From contig CAXXFH010000004.1 in assembly GCA_963677085.2 (NCBI GenBank), positions 3,472,001 to 3,536,000 on the forward strand: a stretch of 64,000 bases of DNA. The letters are read 5' to 3'. Below are positions 1 to 8,997 of the stretch, one piece after another. The first letter of the stretch is position 1. Each line of letters starts with the position of its first letter. The translations under genes were made by a program, and so were the position numbers. The stretch comes from G963677085 sp963677085. GTDB taxonomy: Bacteria > Planctomycetota > Planctomycetia > Pirellulales > Thermoguttaceae. The notes under the pieces were generated by a model that was not told the origin of the DNA, made no database searches, and worked only from the letters and a program-made list of their open reading frames with translations.

Positions 1-521
1 CAACCACGCTGATCGAATAGTCAGCCAATGCCATGTCTTGCCAAGAAAGCGCGGCATGGCAAACCACTACCGTCTTATTGATACCTGCATGAATAATGAT
101 CGCTTCGGAGAGCCGAACGCCTGGAAATCCAGGCTCCCGTTGGTCGCCTTCCGCTCATTGGCTATGCAGGCCTCAATAATAAAGTCAACAAAGTATAGCT
201 TTCGGACAATGATCGCCGCGTTGCCTGCGGCCAACCGCATCGGCCTCGAAAAATCGGTCGTGGAAGAAATGGTCGCCAAAACGGTTCGATCGGAATCCTG
301 AATGGATATCGAAACAGAAAAGGTGGGGCCACTTCCGAGGTGCGAACAATCGTAGACGCGGACCCCAATGACCGATGAAGCACGAACACGTTTCTTTCTG
401 TCGCGGGACGCTCGTCAAGGTCGTGTAACCAACACCGCCACGACGGCATCCAAATGCATGAAGACCATCGTGTCAGAAAGGATCTCGTGAATCGAACGGA
501 AGGAAGAAGAGGAACACCGCG
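1..521. other. Intergenic stretch without a supported gene
   Basis: The short open frames here overlap one another on both strands and none has a recognisable domain or a good ribosome-binding site. The only structure I see is a dispersed repeat copy at 83-172, listed separately. The leader of the following thioredoxin gene lies at the end of the stretch. Confidence 0.6.
83..172 (-). repeat. Dispersed ~90-bp repeat, copy 1 (inverted relative to copy at 24601)
   Basis: Read on the minus strand this segment closely matches 24601-24690 on the plus strand over about 90 bases. Both copies contain GCGACCAACGGGAGCCTGG or a near variant and then an inverted pair around GGATTTCCAGG, ending at CCGAAGCGATCATT. 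Both can be translated into similar peptides, but no start, domain or codon pattern supports a gene, so I treat it as non-coding dispersed DNA. Confidence 0.7.
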
Positions 522-1025
522 ATGAAAAAGAATACTCGTGCGAACTGGAAAACGCCTCTCGCCATCGCCATTGTGGGCGTGGCCAGCGCGTTGGCCTACT
601 GCCAGTGGACATCCGGCTGTCTGCTCGGCCGGAGCGAATTCAACAAAAACCAAGCACTATCGGAAATCCAGAAAGAGGAAAAAGAAGTCATGTCGAATGC
701 AGCCCAAACGTCTCGAAGCGTAAAACACGCCACCGATGCCACTTTTGCCAACCAGGTATTGCAGTCGGATGTGCCCGTACTGGTCGATTTCTATGCCGAC
801 TGGTGTGGCCCGTGCCAGATGCTCGCGCCAACGCTCGAAGCAGTAGCCCGGGAAACACCCAACGCAAAGGTCGTCAAGGTAAATGTCGACCACAGTCCCG
901 ACCTGGCCATGCAATACGGTATTCGATCGATCCCCAGCATCATGGTGTTCAAGAACGGCCAGATCACCTCGCAGCACGTGGGCCTAGCCGGCAAAGCCGA
1001 CCTTCTGGCGATGCTGCAGAACTGA
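522..1025 (+). CDS. Membrane-anchored thioredoxin-like protein
   Basis: The protein has 167 residues. An N-terminal hydrophobic segment (about residues 11-28) after a basic start suggests a signal anchor or uncleaved signal; a charged linker to about residue 65 follows, then a complete thioredoxin fold. The active site WCGPC is at residues 94-98 and the cis-proline at 138 in RSIPS, so it should be redox active. The anchored form suggests that it works on the outer face of the cytoplasmic membrane, either in disulfide reduction or in thiol-disulfide exchange with secreted proteins (inference). The ATG at 522 follows a purine-rich GGAAGAAGAGGA, a plausible ribosome-binding site. The gene stands alone, about 270 bp before the LacI gene. 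A classical cytoplasmic TrxA is less likely because of the extra N-terminal 65 residues. Confidence 0.85.
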   Translation: MKKNTRANWKTPLAIAIVGVASALAYCQWTSGCLLGRSEFNKNQALSEIQKEEKEVMSNAAQTSRSVKHATDATFANQVLQSDVPVLVDFYADWCGPCQMLAPTLEAVARETPNAKVVKVNVDHSPDLAMQYGIRSIPSIMVFKNGQITSQHVGLAGKADLLAMLQN

Positions 1026-1126
1026 TGTCCTACGTTGAGGACATTCGAAACTCGAAACACGGTACCGGCTCAGGACGTTGGTAAACGCCTTCCTGGCCCG
1101 AAACTCCCTGTTCCCAATTTCCCTGT

Positions 1127-1150
1127 TCCCAAGCTCCGGCTTGGGGACGA
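1127..1150. repeat. Palindromic intergenic repeat (GTTCCCAAGC family)
   Basis: GTTCCCAAGCTC is followed by its near inverse CGGCTTGGGGAC. A related perfect 26-bp palindrome occurs at 62178-62203. It may form a hairpin downstream of the thioredoxin gene, possibly a terminator, but there is no T-tract. Confidence 0.5.
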
Positions 1151-1214
1151 GTGAAACGCCAAGCATCACGTAATTCGCCGGCAACCAGAGTCCGCCACGG
1201 CTCCCTTCGTGAGA

Positions 1215-1261
1215 CAGGCGACGCAAACTTGCATTAGTGTGCAAGAAAATTGCGTCGCCTG
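1215..1261. promoter_or_regulatory. Nested inverted repeats upstream of the LacI-type regulator
   Basis: Perfect 12-bp arms CAGGCGACGCAA (1215-1226) and TTGCGTCGCCTG (1250-1261) enclose a second perfect pair CTTGCA (1228-1233) and TGCAAG (1240-1245). The structure ends 37 bp before the preferred start codon. LacI-family proteins bind palindromes as dimers and often repress their own genes, so an autoregulatory operator is a reasonable inference. An RNA hairpin is the alternative. Confidence 0.5.
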
Positions 1262-1298
1262 TTTGCATTCTTGGGAGAGAATGGGTAGACTCGACTCC

Positions 1299-2366
1299 AT
1301 GAAAGTCACACTGCAAGAAATCGCCGAGGTGGTGGACCTTTCGGTCAGTACAGTCAGTCGGGCACTGAACGGCCACCCGGCCATCAGCGAACAGAGCGCC
1401 GCTCGGATCCGCCGCGTGGCCGAGGAACTGAAGTACCGGCGCCGCAAGTCGCACCGTCGGCTCGACACGTCGATCACCCTGTCCAGTCAGAAAGTGGCCA
1501 TGATCACCCTCGGGCTGGACCGTTCGCTAGTAGCGTTGCCTACCATCGCCGCTGCCATCAACGGGGCGGAAGCAGCCCTGTCGGAAGTGGGGTCAGAGTT
1601 CCGACTGTTTCACGTCCCCCACCCCAACGATCCTCCACCAACACTGAAAAACCTTTCGCTAGACGGCGTCATTCTCCACGGACCCCTGCAAGGCAACGCT
1701 CTGATTTCGCTGAAAAGCAAGTTGCTGCAAATGCTCCAGGAGTTGCCCGCCGTTTGGGTTGTCGGACGGCCGCAAGGTTGTCGGGGCGATGCGGTGGTGT
1801 CCAACGACTACGGTACTGGCACGGCAGCCGCTGAGTATCTCGTCGAACGGGGCCACCGGCATCTGGCCATCGTCAACCCGAAGCCCGACCACGTGTTGTT
1901 CATTCGCCGGGAAGACGGGTTCATCGCTCGCGCACGGCGTCTTGGCGCCAAGGTGAGTTGCTTCTGCCAGCCGCCGGACGAAGGTTGGCAATTGCCGCTT
2001 ACACCCCCGCTGCACGTCGAGGCCGTACAGCGATTGGTCGACCAGGTATTAGACGCCCAACCTCGTCCCACGGCCATCTTCGCGGTGGCCGACAGCGTGG
2101 CCACGCTCGTTTATCGAGCACTGGGCGTGCGCGGTGTGAAGATCGGAGAAGAGATGAGTGTGATCTCGGGCAACAACGACCGTGCGCTGATCGCGGCGCT
2201 GCACCCGAGCTTAACCACCTTCGACATCCACGCCGAGCAACTAGGCCGACTCGCCGTACGCCAACTGGCCAACCGGCTCGTGCAGCAACAGACCGAAACC
2301 GACATGGAACTGACCGTTGCGTCGACGCTGGTCGAAGGCGAATCAGTAGTGGAGTTAAGGGACTAG
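1299..2366 (+). CDS. LacI-family transcriptional regulator
   Basis: The protein has 355 residues from the ATG at 1299. An upstream in-frame extension is open, but it would run through the nested palindrome and add residues before the conserved family start VTLQEIAE. The N-terminal helix-turn-helix (residues 3-50, with SVSTVSRALNGHP) is a canonical LacI DNA-binding domain, followed by the hinge and a periplasmic-binding-protein-like sensor domain with the usual VVSNDYG and RGHRHLAIV segments. The family senses sugars or sugar derivatives. The downstream secreted Gfo/Idh and sugar-isomerase genes on the same strand are the obvious targets, but this is inference. The end of the gene runs into a G-rich intergenic tract. 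Confidence 0.92.
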   Translation: MKVTLQEIAEVVDLSVSTVSRALNGHPAISEQSAARIRRVAEELKYRRRKSHRRLDTSITLSSQKVAMITLGLDRSLVALPTIAAAINGAEAALSEVGSEFRLFHVPHPNDPPPTLKNLSLDGVILHGPLQGNALISLKSKLLQMLQELPAVWVVGRPQGCRGDAVVSNDYGTGTAAAEYLVERGHRHLAIVNPKPDHVLFIRREDGFIARARRLGAKVSCFCQPPDEGWQLPLTPPLHVEAVQRLVDQVLDAQPRPTAIFAVADSVATLVYRALGVRGVKIGEEMSVISGNNDRALIAALHPSLTTFDIHAEQLGRLAVRQLANRLVQQQTETDMELTVASTLVEGESVVELRD

Positions 2367-2388
2367 AGACGAGGGGTTAGGGGGCGCG

Positions 2389-2598
2389 GGTGCCATGGGC
2401 GGCTTGCCCGCCCTTGCCGAACAAGGAGCCAGACAGGTTGCCCCTGGCACCCCAAAGGCGCTCGAATGGATATCAAAAAGGCGCGACCGCTGGTCGCGCC
2501 CGACACCACCGATTGCGCAAAACACCAGCGCCGGCTAGCTGGGGTAATTTGCGCACCCATGGCCAGCACTGGCTGACAAGCAGCCAGTGGCACACACT
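2389..2598. repeat. Cluster of GGTGCCA-type and GCGCGACC palindromic repeats
   Basis: The segment contains three short repeat units. GGTGCCATGGGC is mirrored by CCCCTGGCACCCC. A perfect palindrome GGCGCGACC-GCT-GGTCGCGCC lies at 2480-2500. GCACTGGCTGACAAGCAGCC at 2563-2582 is part of a unit seen again at 24458-24477. Such units recur across this window between genes. They sit in the leader of the Gfo/Idh gene and no coding capacity is apparent. Confidence 0.6.
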
Positions 2599-2654
2599 AC
2601 CTACCCACACGAACGTATCCCACCTTGAACCATTCCAGCTGTGAGGATCGATAG

Positions 2655-3959
2655 ATGAGCCAAAAATCTCGTCGGGAGTTTCTGAAGAATTCCGCAGCCG
2701 GCCTGTTCGGCACGACCGCGCTTGCCGCCGCGGCCCCTGCCGTGCATGCCGCCAAGGCCAACGAGTTGCCCGTCGTAGGGCTTATCGGATGCGGAGGGCA
2801 AGGACAGTCGGTCACCGAAGCCCTGCGCAACCACGGTTGCCGCGTGGCTTACGTCTGCGACCCCGACGAAAGCCGAGCCGCCAAGGCCCAAGCCCGACTG
2901 AAGGCCGGCAAAAAGGTCGGCGACCTTCGCCGGATTCTCGACGATCGGGCGGTCGACGCCGTGGTGGTCGCCGCGCCCGACCACTGGCACGGCCCGGCCA
3001 CGATCCTCGCCTGCGCTGCCGGCAAACACGTTTACAGCGAAAAGCCCTGCTCGCACAACATCCGCGAAGGCCGGCTGATGATCGAAGCCGCTCGGCGTTA
3101 CAACCGTGTGGTCCAGGTTGGCACCCAAAGCCGCAGTACGGCACCAATCCGCGACGTCGTGCAAATGGTCCGTGAAGGGGCCATCGGCCAAGTGTTGATG
3201 ACCAAGGCTTGGAATAGCCAGCGGCGGAAAAACATCGGGCATGAGAAACCGTGTGAACCGCCCACCGGATTCGATTACGACACCTGGGTAGGACCCGCCA
3301 CGATGCGGCCCTACCAGAAAAACTGCCACCACTACACTTGGCACTGGTGGTACGACTTCGGCACGGGCGACGCCGGCAACGACGGCATCCACGAAATGGA
3401 CATCTGCCGCTGGGTGCTCGGTGTCGACGAACACCCCACGCGCTGCTCCGGCTACGGCGACAAGATGGCGTTCGACGACGATCAGCAATTCCCCGACACC
3501 CAGCAAGTTGTCTTCCAATGGCCCGGCGACGGGAAGATTCCGCACAAAAGGGCAATGATCTACGAACAGCGAATTTGGACGCCCTACACGCTCGAAGGCA
3601 TCGAAGACGGCTGTGCGTTCTACGGCACCGAAGGGTGGATTCTCTTCGGCAAGCGTGTTGGTTGGAAGATGTTCGGCCCGCGCGACAAGCTCCTCAAAGA
3701 AGGCGAGCTTTTTTATTCGATTCCCGAGCACACGGCCAACTTCCTCGATGGCATTCGCAACGGCGCGAAGCTCAACGCCGACCTGGAAACCGGCCACCGC
3801 TCGACCACGCTGATCCATCTGGCCAACATCGTTGCCCGGGTGGGGCGCTCCGTGAAGTTCGACCCACAGAGCGAGCAAATCGTCGACGACCCCGAGGCCA
3901 ACCAACTTGCCCGACGAAGCTACCGCGAAGGCCATTGGGCCGTGCCGGAAGGAGCGTGA
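2655..3959 (+). CDS. Tat-exported Gfo/Idh/MocA-family oxidoreductase
   Basis: The protein has 434 residues. It opens with a twin-arginine signal (SRREFLKNSAAGLFG, then an alanine-rich stretch to about residue 33), so it should be exported folded with its cofactor. A Rossmann NAD(P)-binding domain follows with GLIGCGGQG at about residues 43-51; EKPCSHN at about residues 132-138 carries the usual nucleotide-binding EKP motif. The C-terminal alpha/beta domain is of the GFO_IDH_MocA type, with GNDGIHEMDICRW. The family oxidises or epimerises sugars and inositols; the substrate cannot be told. GTGAGGATCGATAG before the ATG gives a good ribosome-binding site. Only 8 bp separate it from the next gene, so the two form an operon. 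Confidence 0.9.
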   Translation: MSQKSRREFLKNSAAGLFGTTALAAAAPAVHAAKANELPVVGLIGCGGQGQSVTEALRNHGCRVAYVCDPDESRAAKAQARLKAGKKVGDLRRILDDRAVDAVVVAAPDHWHGPATILACAAGKHVYSEKPCSHNIREGRLMIEAARRYNRVVQVGTQSRSTAPIRDVVQMVREGAIGQVLMTKAWNSQRRKNIGHEKPCEPPTGFDYDTWVGPATMRPYQKNCHHYTWHWWYDFGTGDAGNDGIHEMDICRWVLGVDEHPTRCSGYGDKMAFDDDQQFPDTQQVVFQWPGDGKIPHKRAMIYEQRIWTPYTLEGIEDGCAFYGTEGWILFGKRVGWKMFGPRDKLLKEGELFYSIPEHTANFLDGIRNGAKLNADLETGHRSTTLIHLANIVARVGRSVKFDPQSEQIVDDPEANQLARRSYREGHWAVPEGA

Positions 3960-3967
3960 GAAACGCC

Positions 3968-4933
3968 ATGGCAAAATCAACCCAATCGATCGAACGGCGC
4001 GACTTCCTGCTGACGGCGGCCATCCGTGGACTGGGGTTCAGCCTGGCCACGAAATATGCCCTGGCCGACACCGGCTCCAAAAGCGAAGCAACCGCCAAGC
4101 CAACCATTCCCCTCGGTTTCGGCCTCTATGGGGCCAAAGGAAAAAAGCCCGAGGAGTTCCTGCCAATACTATCGGCCATGGGTTTCGATGCGGTCGAGCT
4201 ATGCCTGATTCCCGGCTGGGGTTGCCAGCCGCAGGAGCTTTCGGCCGGTGCGCGACGGCAGCTCGCCAAAGTACTCCGCGACGAGGGTTTGGGCCTTGCC
4301 AGTCTGCTGGAGCACATCGACCTGGGTACCGACGAAGCGAAGCAGAAAGACGCCCGGCAGCAGCTTCGCCGTGCGGCCGAATTGGGACAGGATCTTTCGC
4401 CGGACTGTCCGCCGGTGGTCGAAACCACCATGGGCGGAGGCGACTGGGAAAAAGACCGCACCCGGCTGCGCGATAACCTGGGCGGTTGGGCCGACGTGGC
4501 CGAAGCCACGCAAACGGTTATCGCCGTGAAGCCGCATCGTTCACATGTGGTCGATCGGCCGGAGCAGGCCGTTTGGCTGCTTAAGCAGGTGGCCAGCCCT
4601 TGGATCAAAGTGGTCTACGACTACAGCCATTACGCCTTTCGCGATCTACCGCTGAACGAAACGCTCGACATGCTTTTACCCTATGCAGCGTTTGTCCACG
4701 TGAAAGACGTGGTGATGAACGGCGATCGGGCGGAATTCCGTCTGCCGGGCGAGAACGGGCAGATCGACTTCGTGAGCATCTTTCGCCGTCTCAAAAAGGC
4801 CAACTACCGCGGCGCCGTTTGCTGTGAAGTCAGCAGCATGGTCTGGCGAAAGCCCGACTACGATCCGCTCGTGGCTGCGCAGACCTGTTATCGCAACATA
4901 GCAGCCGCCATGCGGCAAGCCGGCATTCGCTGA
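3968..4933 (+). CDS. Tat-exported xylose-isomerase-like TIM-barrel protein
   Basis: The protein has 321 residues from the ATG at 3968. The frame is open far upstream, but only inside the previous gene. The N-terminus has a twin-arginine-like signal (ERRDFLLTAAIRGLG). The rest is an AP-endonuclease-2/sugar-phosphate-isomerase TIM barrel: GFDAVELCL, a metal-site region VETTMGGGDW, the strand VVYDYSHY and the C-terminal FVHVKDVV segment, typical of metal-dependent sugar isomerases and epimerases. With the preceding Gfo/Idh protein it forms an exported carbohydrate-modifying pair, common in planctomycetes. The substrate is unknown. Confidence 0.85.
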   Translation: MAKSTQSIERRDFLLTAAIRGLGFSLATKYALADTGSKSEATAKPTIPLGFGLYGAKGKKPEEFLPILSAMGFDAVELCLIPGWGCQPQELSAGARRQLAKVLRDEGLGLASLLEHIDLGTDEAKQKDARQQLRRAAELGQDLSPDCPPVVETTMGGGDWEKDRTRLRDNLGGWADVAEATQTVIAVKPHRSHVVDRPEQAVWLLKQVASPWIKVVYDYSHYAFRDLPLNETLDMLLPYAAFVHVKDVVMNGDRAEFRLPGENGQIDFVSIFRRLKKANYRGAVCCEVSSMVWRKPDYDPLVAAQTCYRNIAAAMRQAGIR

Positions 4934-4995
4934 CCGGCGACCATCACCTGAACCATAACCATAGTTAACCCAAGCAATACGAGAGGATACATCCG

Positions 4996-5703
4996 ATGAA
5001 TCGACGCGAACTGTGCCAAATGCTGGCTGTCGGTCCGGCGGCGCTCGCCCTGATGGGCGCTGGTGTCATGGCCGACGAGAATAAAGACTCCAGGAAAGAC
5101 GATAAAGGGAAAACCACGAAAGTGCGTCCCAAGATACTCATGCCCGTGGGCGATGCGACCGAAGTGGTCGACACCCTGTATCCCTTCTTCCGCCTGCAAG
5201 AAGAGGGCTACGACGTGGTCGTAACCGGCCCCGACGCCCGGATGTACCACATGGTCACCCACGAGGTACCGCCCGAGGCCAACATCCCCTGGGACATCAC
5301 CCAAGAAGGCCCCGGCTACCACATCACGGCCACGGTGGCCTTCCGCGACGTGAAGCCGGAAGACTACGCCGGGCTGTTCCTCTCGGGAGGTCGGGCGCCG
5401 GAATACCTCCGCTACGACAAAGACCTGATGCGCGTCACCCGGCACTTCTTTAAGGCCAAGAAGCCGGTGGCCGTCGTATGCCACGGCGTCGAGATCGTAG
5501 CCGCCGCCGGCGTGCTCAAGGGCCGCAAGATGACCACCGTGGGCAAGTGCGAGATGGACATCACCCAAGTTGGTGGTACGTACGTCGACGAGCCGTGCGT
5601 CGTCGACGGCAACCTAATCAGCTGCCGCACCTGGCACGACTACAACACGCCCTTCATGAAGGTCTTCATTCGCCAACTGCAGAAGACCACTGCAAAGAAA
5701 TAA
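4996..5703 (+). CDS. Exported DJ-1/PfpI-family protein
   Basis: The protein has 235 residues. A short N-terminus NRRELCQMLAVGPAALALMG resembles a Tat or Sec signal, followed by a lysine-rich linker and a full DJ-1/PfpI domain. The nucleophile-elbow cysteine is in AVVCHGVE, and the acid residue expected upstream lies in the PVGDATEVV region. The family includes glyoxalases, chaperones and amidase-like proteins, so an exact reaction cannot be assigned. It lies 62 bp after the isomerase gene and may share its transcript. GAGAGGATACATCCG before the ATG contains a suitable ribosome-binding site. Confidence 0.82.
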   Translation: MNRRELCQMLAVGPAALALMGAGVMADENKDSRKDDKGKTTKVRPKILMPVGDATEVVDTLYPFFRLQEEGYDVVVTGPDARMYHMVTHEVPPEANIPWDITQEGPGYHITATVAFRDVKPEDYAGLFLSGGRAPEYLRYDKDLMRVTRHFFKAKKPVAVVCHGVEIVAAAGVLKGRKMTTVGKCEMDITQVGGTYVDEPCVVDGNLISCRTWHDYNTPFMKVFIRQLQKTTAKK

Positions 5704-6087
5704 AACAGCCGGCAGACAAAGAAATGGCCGGAACCGCAGCTTCCTCCCCTCTCCCTCTGGGGGGGGGCCGGGGGTGAGGGCACGAAGTGGCTGAAGAGAT
5801 CGAAACCTGGCATTCGCCGCCGCCTCGCGCAAGACGAACGTCAGCCTGCGTGGTACACGCCAAAGCCCCCCTCATCTTTTCGCTATCCCCCGCCCTCCGA
5901 TTTCCCAACTCAGCGCCTCCACGGGCAATTCCTGTGTTGCGAGAAATCCAACACCTCCGCCGTGCAGCCCGGATGGCCTGAACCTGGTTTTTGAGGTACG
6001 ATGAGGGCATGTTGGCCGCAGCGAGACGCCCAACCGGCGTCGGTTGGCGTTTCGCCGCTGGCCCCCTCCGACCGTCTTCGGTCCTCT
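5704..6087. other. Gene-free stretch before tRNA-Arg
   Basis: I see no gene here. At 5743-5782 there is a partial copy of the CCCTCTCCC/CCGGGGGTGAGGG repeat family that is also found after nifE and after the ferredoxin gene. The remainder has no clear structure. Confidence 0.6.
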
Positions 6088-6161
6088 GCCCCGGTAGCTC
6101 AATTGGATAGAGCAACGGCCTTCTAAGCCGTAGGTTCCAGGTTCGATTCCTGGCCGGGGTG
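6088..6161 (+). tRNA. tRNA-Arg (anticodon TCT)
   Basis: A 74-nt cloverleaf can be drawn. The acceptor arms are GCCCCGG and CCGGGGT (the first pair is G-T) with discriminator G. The D-arm contains AGCTCAATTGGATAGAGC. The anticodon stem ACGGC/GCCGT encloses the loop CTTCTAA, which gives anticodon TCT and reads AGA. The T-arm is CCAGG-TTCGATT-CCTGG. The 3' CCA is not encoded. Confidence 0.96.
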
Positions 6162-6290
6162 CTCTCCTGTCCCCACTGGAAAGCTAGCCGGCGGGGTTCT
6201 TTTTGCGCCCTGATGGATAGTGTGTCCAGTTCAACGTTTGCGACTACCCACGACGCCATGTTGGCTTACGGTGCTATGCCCCCTAAAGTA

Positions 6291-6318
6291 TTGACATTTT
6301 CAGGGTGGTAAGTACAGT
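6291..6318 (+). promoter_or_regulatory. Candidate sigma-70-type promoter of the PEP-CTERM gene
   Basis: TTGACA at 6291-6296 is separated by 16 bp from TACAGT at 6313-6318, a perfect -35 and a 4/6 -10. It lies about 100 bp before the start codon of the following gene. Confidence 0.45.
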
Positions 6319-6419
6319 AGATCTTTGTGGAGATTTACGTCCACTGGCTGGCGAGATGATTCCACCTTCCCGATTTGGCACCTCTGATGCCATCTGCAAC
6401 TCTTGTGAAATAGTCGGCA

Positions 6420-7832
6420 ATGAAACGGTTCAACGCAACGGGCGGTGTTCTCCTAGCGATCTTGTCACTAGCGAGTCAACTTTCAGCAGTTCGTGCTGAG
6501 GTATCGCACAGCGGAAACGTTGACCCGGCCATCCCAACTACGTGGACCGATTCAACAGACGGTTACGTCGGGAAGACCGCCATAGGATCCGTGGAGGTCA
6601 ACGGCGGTAGCAACTTGTACTCACACCACGGCTACGTTGGCCACGAAGCCGGTGCAACGGGTTTGGTGTTGGTAAAGGGCGCAAGCTCGACCTGGACCAA
6701 CAGTGCAAGACTAGTTGTCGGCAATTTTGGCCGGGGGACGCTGAACATCACGAGTGACGCGGTTGTCAACAGTGACGCGAGCTACATCGGCTACGAATCC
6801 AACTCGACCGGCACGGTGATGATCGACGGAGCAAGTTCGACCTGGACCAACAGCGGAAGACTTGTTGTTGGCAACTTTGGCCACGGAATGCTGAGTATCA
6901 CGGGCGGTGCGACCGTCAGCAGCGCCGCCGGTTTCATTGGCTGCAACACTGGCTCGACCGGTACGGTGACGATCGACGGCGCGGGCTCGACCTGGAACAG
7001 CGGCCCACTCTTCATCGACTATTTGGGCCAGGGAACATTGAGTGTCACGGGTGGCGGGTTTGTCACTGCATCATCCGTTTCGTTGAACGACAAATCACTA
7101 CTGGCCATCGACGTAGGCTGCGAGAGTCTACTTAACATTGGCTGGGAGGGAATCGTGAACGACGGGACAGTCCGCGTTTTTTCGGGAGCGGGAGCAGATG
7201 CGGGCAATGTCTATTCGCCTATTGCTGCCGGCACTTGGAGTGGTAGTGGAGTGTATCAGGCAATCGGTGGAACCTGGGACGGTAGCACCCACCAGTTCAC
7301 CGTTTCGACCGTTCAATCGGGTTCGTCGGGCTCGGCGGTCACGATCAACTTGCACGATACGCAACGGCTGTCGGTTGTCGATGCCGCGACCGGCTGGGCT
7401 GTCGGGGCCAGCTTCCTCGCGGCCGACGAATCTGTCACGTTGAACGTCACCGCTACGGCCATTGATGGCACCACACTGACCAGCCTCCAAACGTTGCTGG
7501 GCGACCAGTCGCTTCTTGGGGGATGGACGTTCGAGCTTACCGGCGACGGTTATGCCGAAGGCGATCCGGCGTATCTCTCGTTCGACGTGGGAGCAGGTTT
7601 TTCTCGGTCGGACTTGAATCTGTGGCACTACGACGAAACCGAAGGGTGGACCGAGTACGCGGCCTCCGACCTAACCTACGACGGGCAGTACGCCAGTTTC
7701 ACGGTCACCGGCTTCAGCGGCTACGCCGTCTCGGCCGTGCCTGAGCCGGGCACGCTCGCCCTGCTGATCGCCGCCGTTGTGTGTTGCCTCTTCGTGTCGA
7801 GACGCAGGTTGAAGTCTCGCCGCACGGCTTGA
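6420..7832 (+). CDS. PEP-CTERM-anchored protein with tandem beta-helix repeats
   Basis: The protein has 470 residues. A Sec signal at residues 1-26 is followed by about three tandem copies of a ~50-residue unit of the form TGTVxIDGASSTWTNS, LVVGNFGxGxLxITxGA and IGxxxxS, like the repeats of autotransporter passengers that build beta-helices. A non-repeat beta-rich region follows. The C-terminus is a complete PEP-CTERM signal: VPEPG, a hydrophobic helix, then an arginine-rich tail. Exosortase systems recognise this tail and process the protein at the cell surface. The likely role is an outer-layer structural or adhesive protein (inference). No exosortase gene with its catalytic cysteine is seen in this window. 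Confidence 0.9.
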   Translation: MKRFNATGGVLLAILSLASQLSAVRAEVSHSGNVDPAIPTTWTDSTDGYVGKTAIGSVEVNGGSNLYSHHGYVGHEAGATGLVLVKGASSTWTNSARLVVGNFGRGTLNITSDAVVNSDASYIGYESNSTGTVMIDGASSTWTNSGRLVVGNFGHGMLSITGGATVSSAAGFIGCNTGSTGTVTIDGAGSTWNSGPLFIDYLGQGTLSVTGGGFVTASSVSLNDKSLLAIDVGCESLLNIGWEGIVNDGTVRVFSGAGADAGNVYSPIAAGTWSGSGVYQAIGGTWDGSTHQFTVSTVQSGSSGSAVTINLHDTQRLSVVDAATGWAVGASFLAADESVTLNVTATAIDGTTLTSLQTLLGDQSLLGGWTFELTGDGYAEGDPAYLSFDVGAGFSRSDLNLWHYDETEGWTEYAASDLTYDGQYASFTVTGFSGYAVSAVPEPGTLALLIAAVVCCLFVSRRRLKSRRTA

Positions 7833-7849
7833 AAGCTGCGAGACGATTT

Positions 7850-8830
7850 CTACGCCGCGCGCCCAGTAAGGTCGTAAAACGCCATTCGGGCACGGAAGGG
7901 GATCGAGCCGCTGTGGGGGCTGAAGTACTTCGTCGCGCCGTGTCGCGCCTGTGTCGGCCAGCCGAAACGCTGCATGGTGGGCGCGAGCCACGTTTCTAGG
8001 AAGCCGATTTCCTCGGCGGTGAGTTCTTGCCGGTATTTATCGAGCACGGCCGGAGAGATGCCTTGGTAGACCTCGCCGTGCATCGAGTTGCCCGACCAAA
8101 ACGCACCGTTGCGCGTGGGGCGCAACAATGTGTCGTTCCACTCGATTTCCAGGAACCGGCAGACTTCTTCCAGCGTTGCCCTGGGATCGGTCACCAGATC
8201 CTCGTAGCGCATTAGCAGGGCGTTGGGATTGTCTTGGGTAAACCGGTCCCACGCAGCCAAGCTCTTCAGCCACCGCAGAACGAATTTCTCCGGCGTGAGG
8301 GAGAAACCGCCAGCGGCTTGTTTTTTGCCGTAGGAATGAAAGTTCTGCAATGGATTGCGAACGATGTAGATTGCCCGCATGGTGGGCCAGCGGCGCCGCA
8401 AGCGGCCGAGCTGGAATTCGTTGCCGGGCGTTTTTTCCACCCAATACTTTCGTTTTGGCTGCTGGGTAACGACGGCGTAGGCGTTCAGCACGGCTTCGAG
8501 CAGCACTTCGCCGGTGGCAGCCCGTTCGGCCACGTAGCTGCGGACTAACTGGCCGTATTGCGCGAAGTCGATCTGGGAATAGTCTCGCCAGCCTGAGGGC
8601 CAATGGAACGCGCCGTTACCAAGAATGTGTACGCCCGTCTCCTTGAGCACGTAGTCGCAACTGCAGTTCTCGGCATGGGGGAACACCATGTGCGAGAACC
8701 GGGTTTCCTCGGGAAAGACGACCAGTTGCGGATGGTAATCCAGCAAAGCTAGCAGCAAGGTCGTGCCCGACTTGGGATACCCGCCAATCAGCAGCGGCAC
8801 TGAGTGTTCGATCAGATTAGGGCAGGCCAT
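7850..8830 (-). CDS. Sulfotransferase family protein
   Basis: The protein has 326 residues. It shows the two PAPS-binding signatures of sulfotransferases: the 5'-phosphosulfate loop GGYPKSGTT at about residues 17-25, and the 3'-phosphate region YIVRNPLQNFHSYG in mid-protein. It has no signal peptide and should be cytoplasmic, transferring sulfate from PAPS to an unknown acceptor. Planctomycete genomes carry many such proteins together with sulfatases. It is convergent with the PEP-CTERM gene, with only 17 bp between the two stops. Confidence 0.85.
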   Translation of the reverse strand: MACPNLIEHSVPLLIGGYPKSGTTLLLALLDYHPQLVVFPEETRFSHMVFPHAENCSCDYVLKETGVHILGNGAFHWPSGWRDYSQIDFAQYGQLVRSYVAERAATGEVLLEAVLNAYAVVTQQPKRKYWVEKTPGNEFQLGRLRRRWPTMRAIYIVRNPLQNFHSYGKKQAAGGFSLTPEKFVLRWLKSLAAWDRFTQDNPNALLMRYEDLVTDPRATLEEVCRFLEIEWNDTLLRPTRNGAFWSGNSMHGEVYQGISPAVLDKYRQELTAEEIGFLETWLAPTMQRFGWPTQARHGATKYFSPHSGSIPFRARMAFYDLTGRAA

Positions 8831-8997
8831 GTTCTATCGGTTGGTTCCAACGTCGACTCGCCGGCCAAAAAGCCGCAGCACACCGGCCACGCATTACACC
8901 GCAAACCTTTGGGGGGGTCAAGCCGAGAATTCGTCCAGATATTCCCACAAATCGTTGTCTCCGCACCACCTGCGGCGAGACAAAGCCCGACGAAGCC

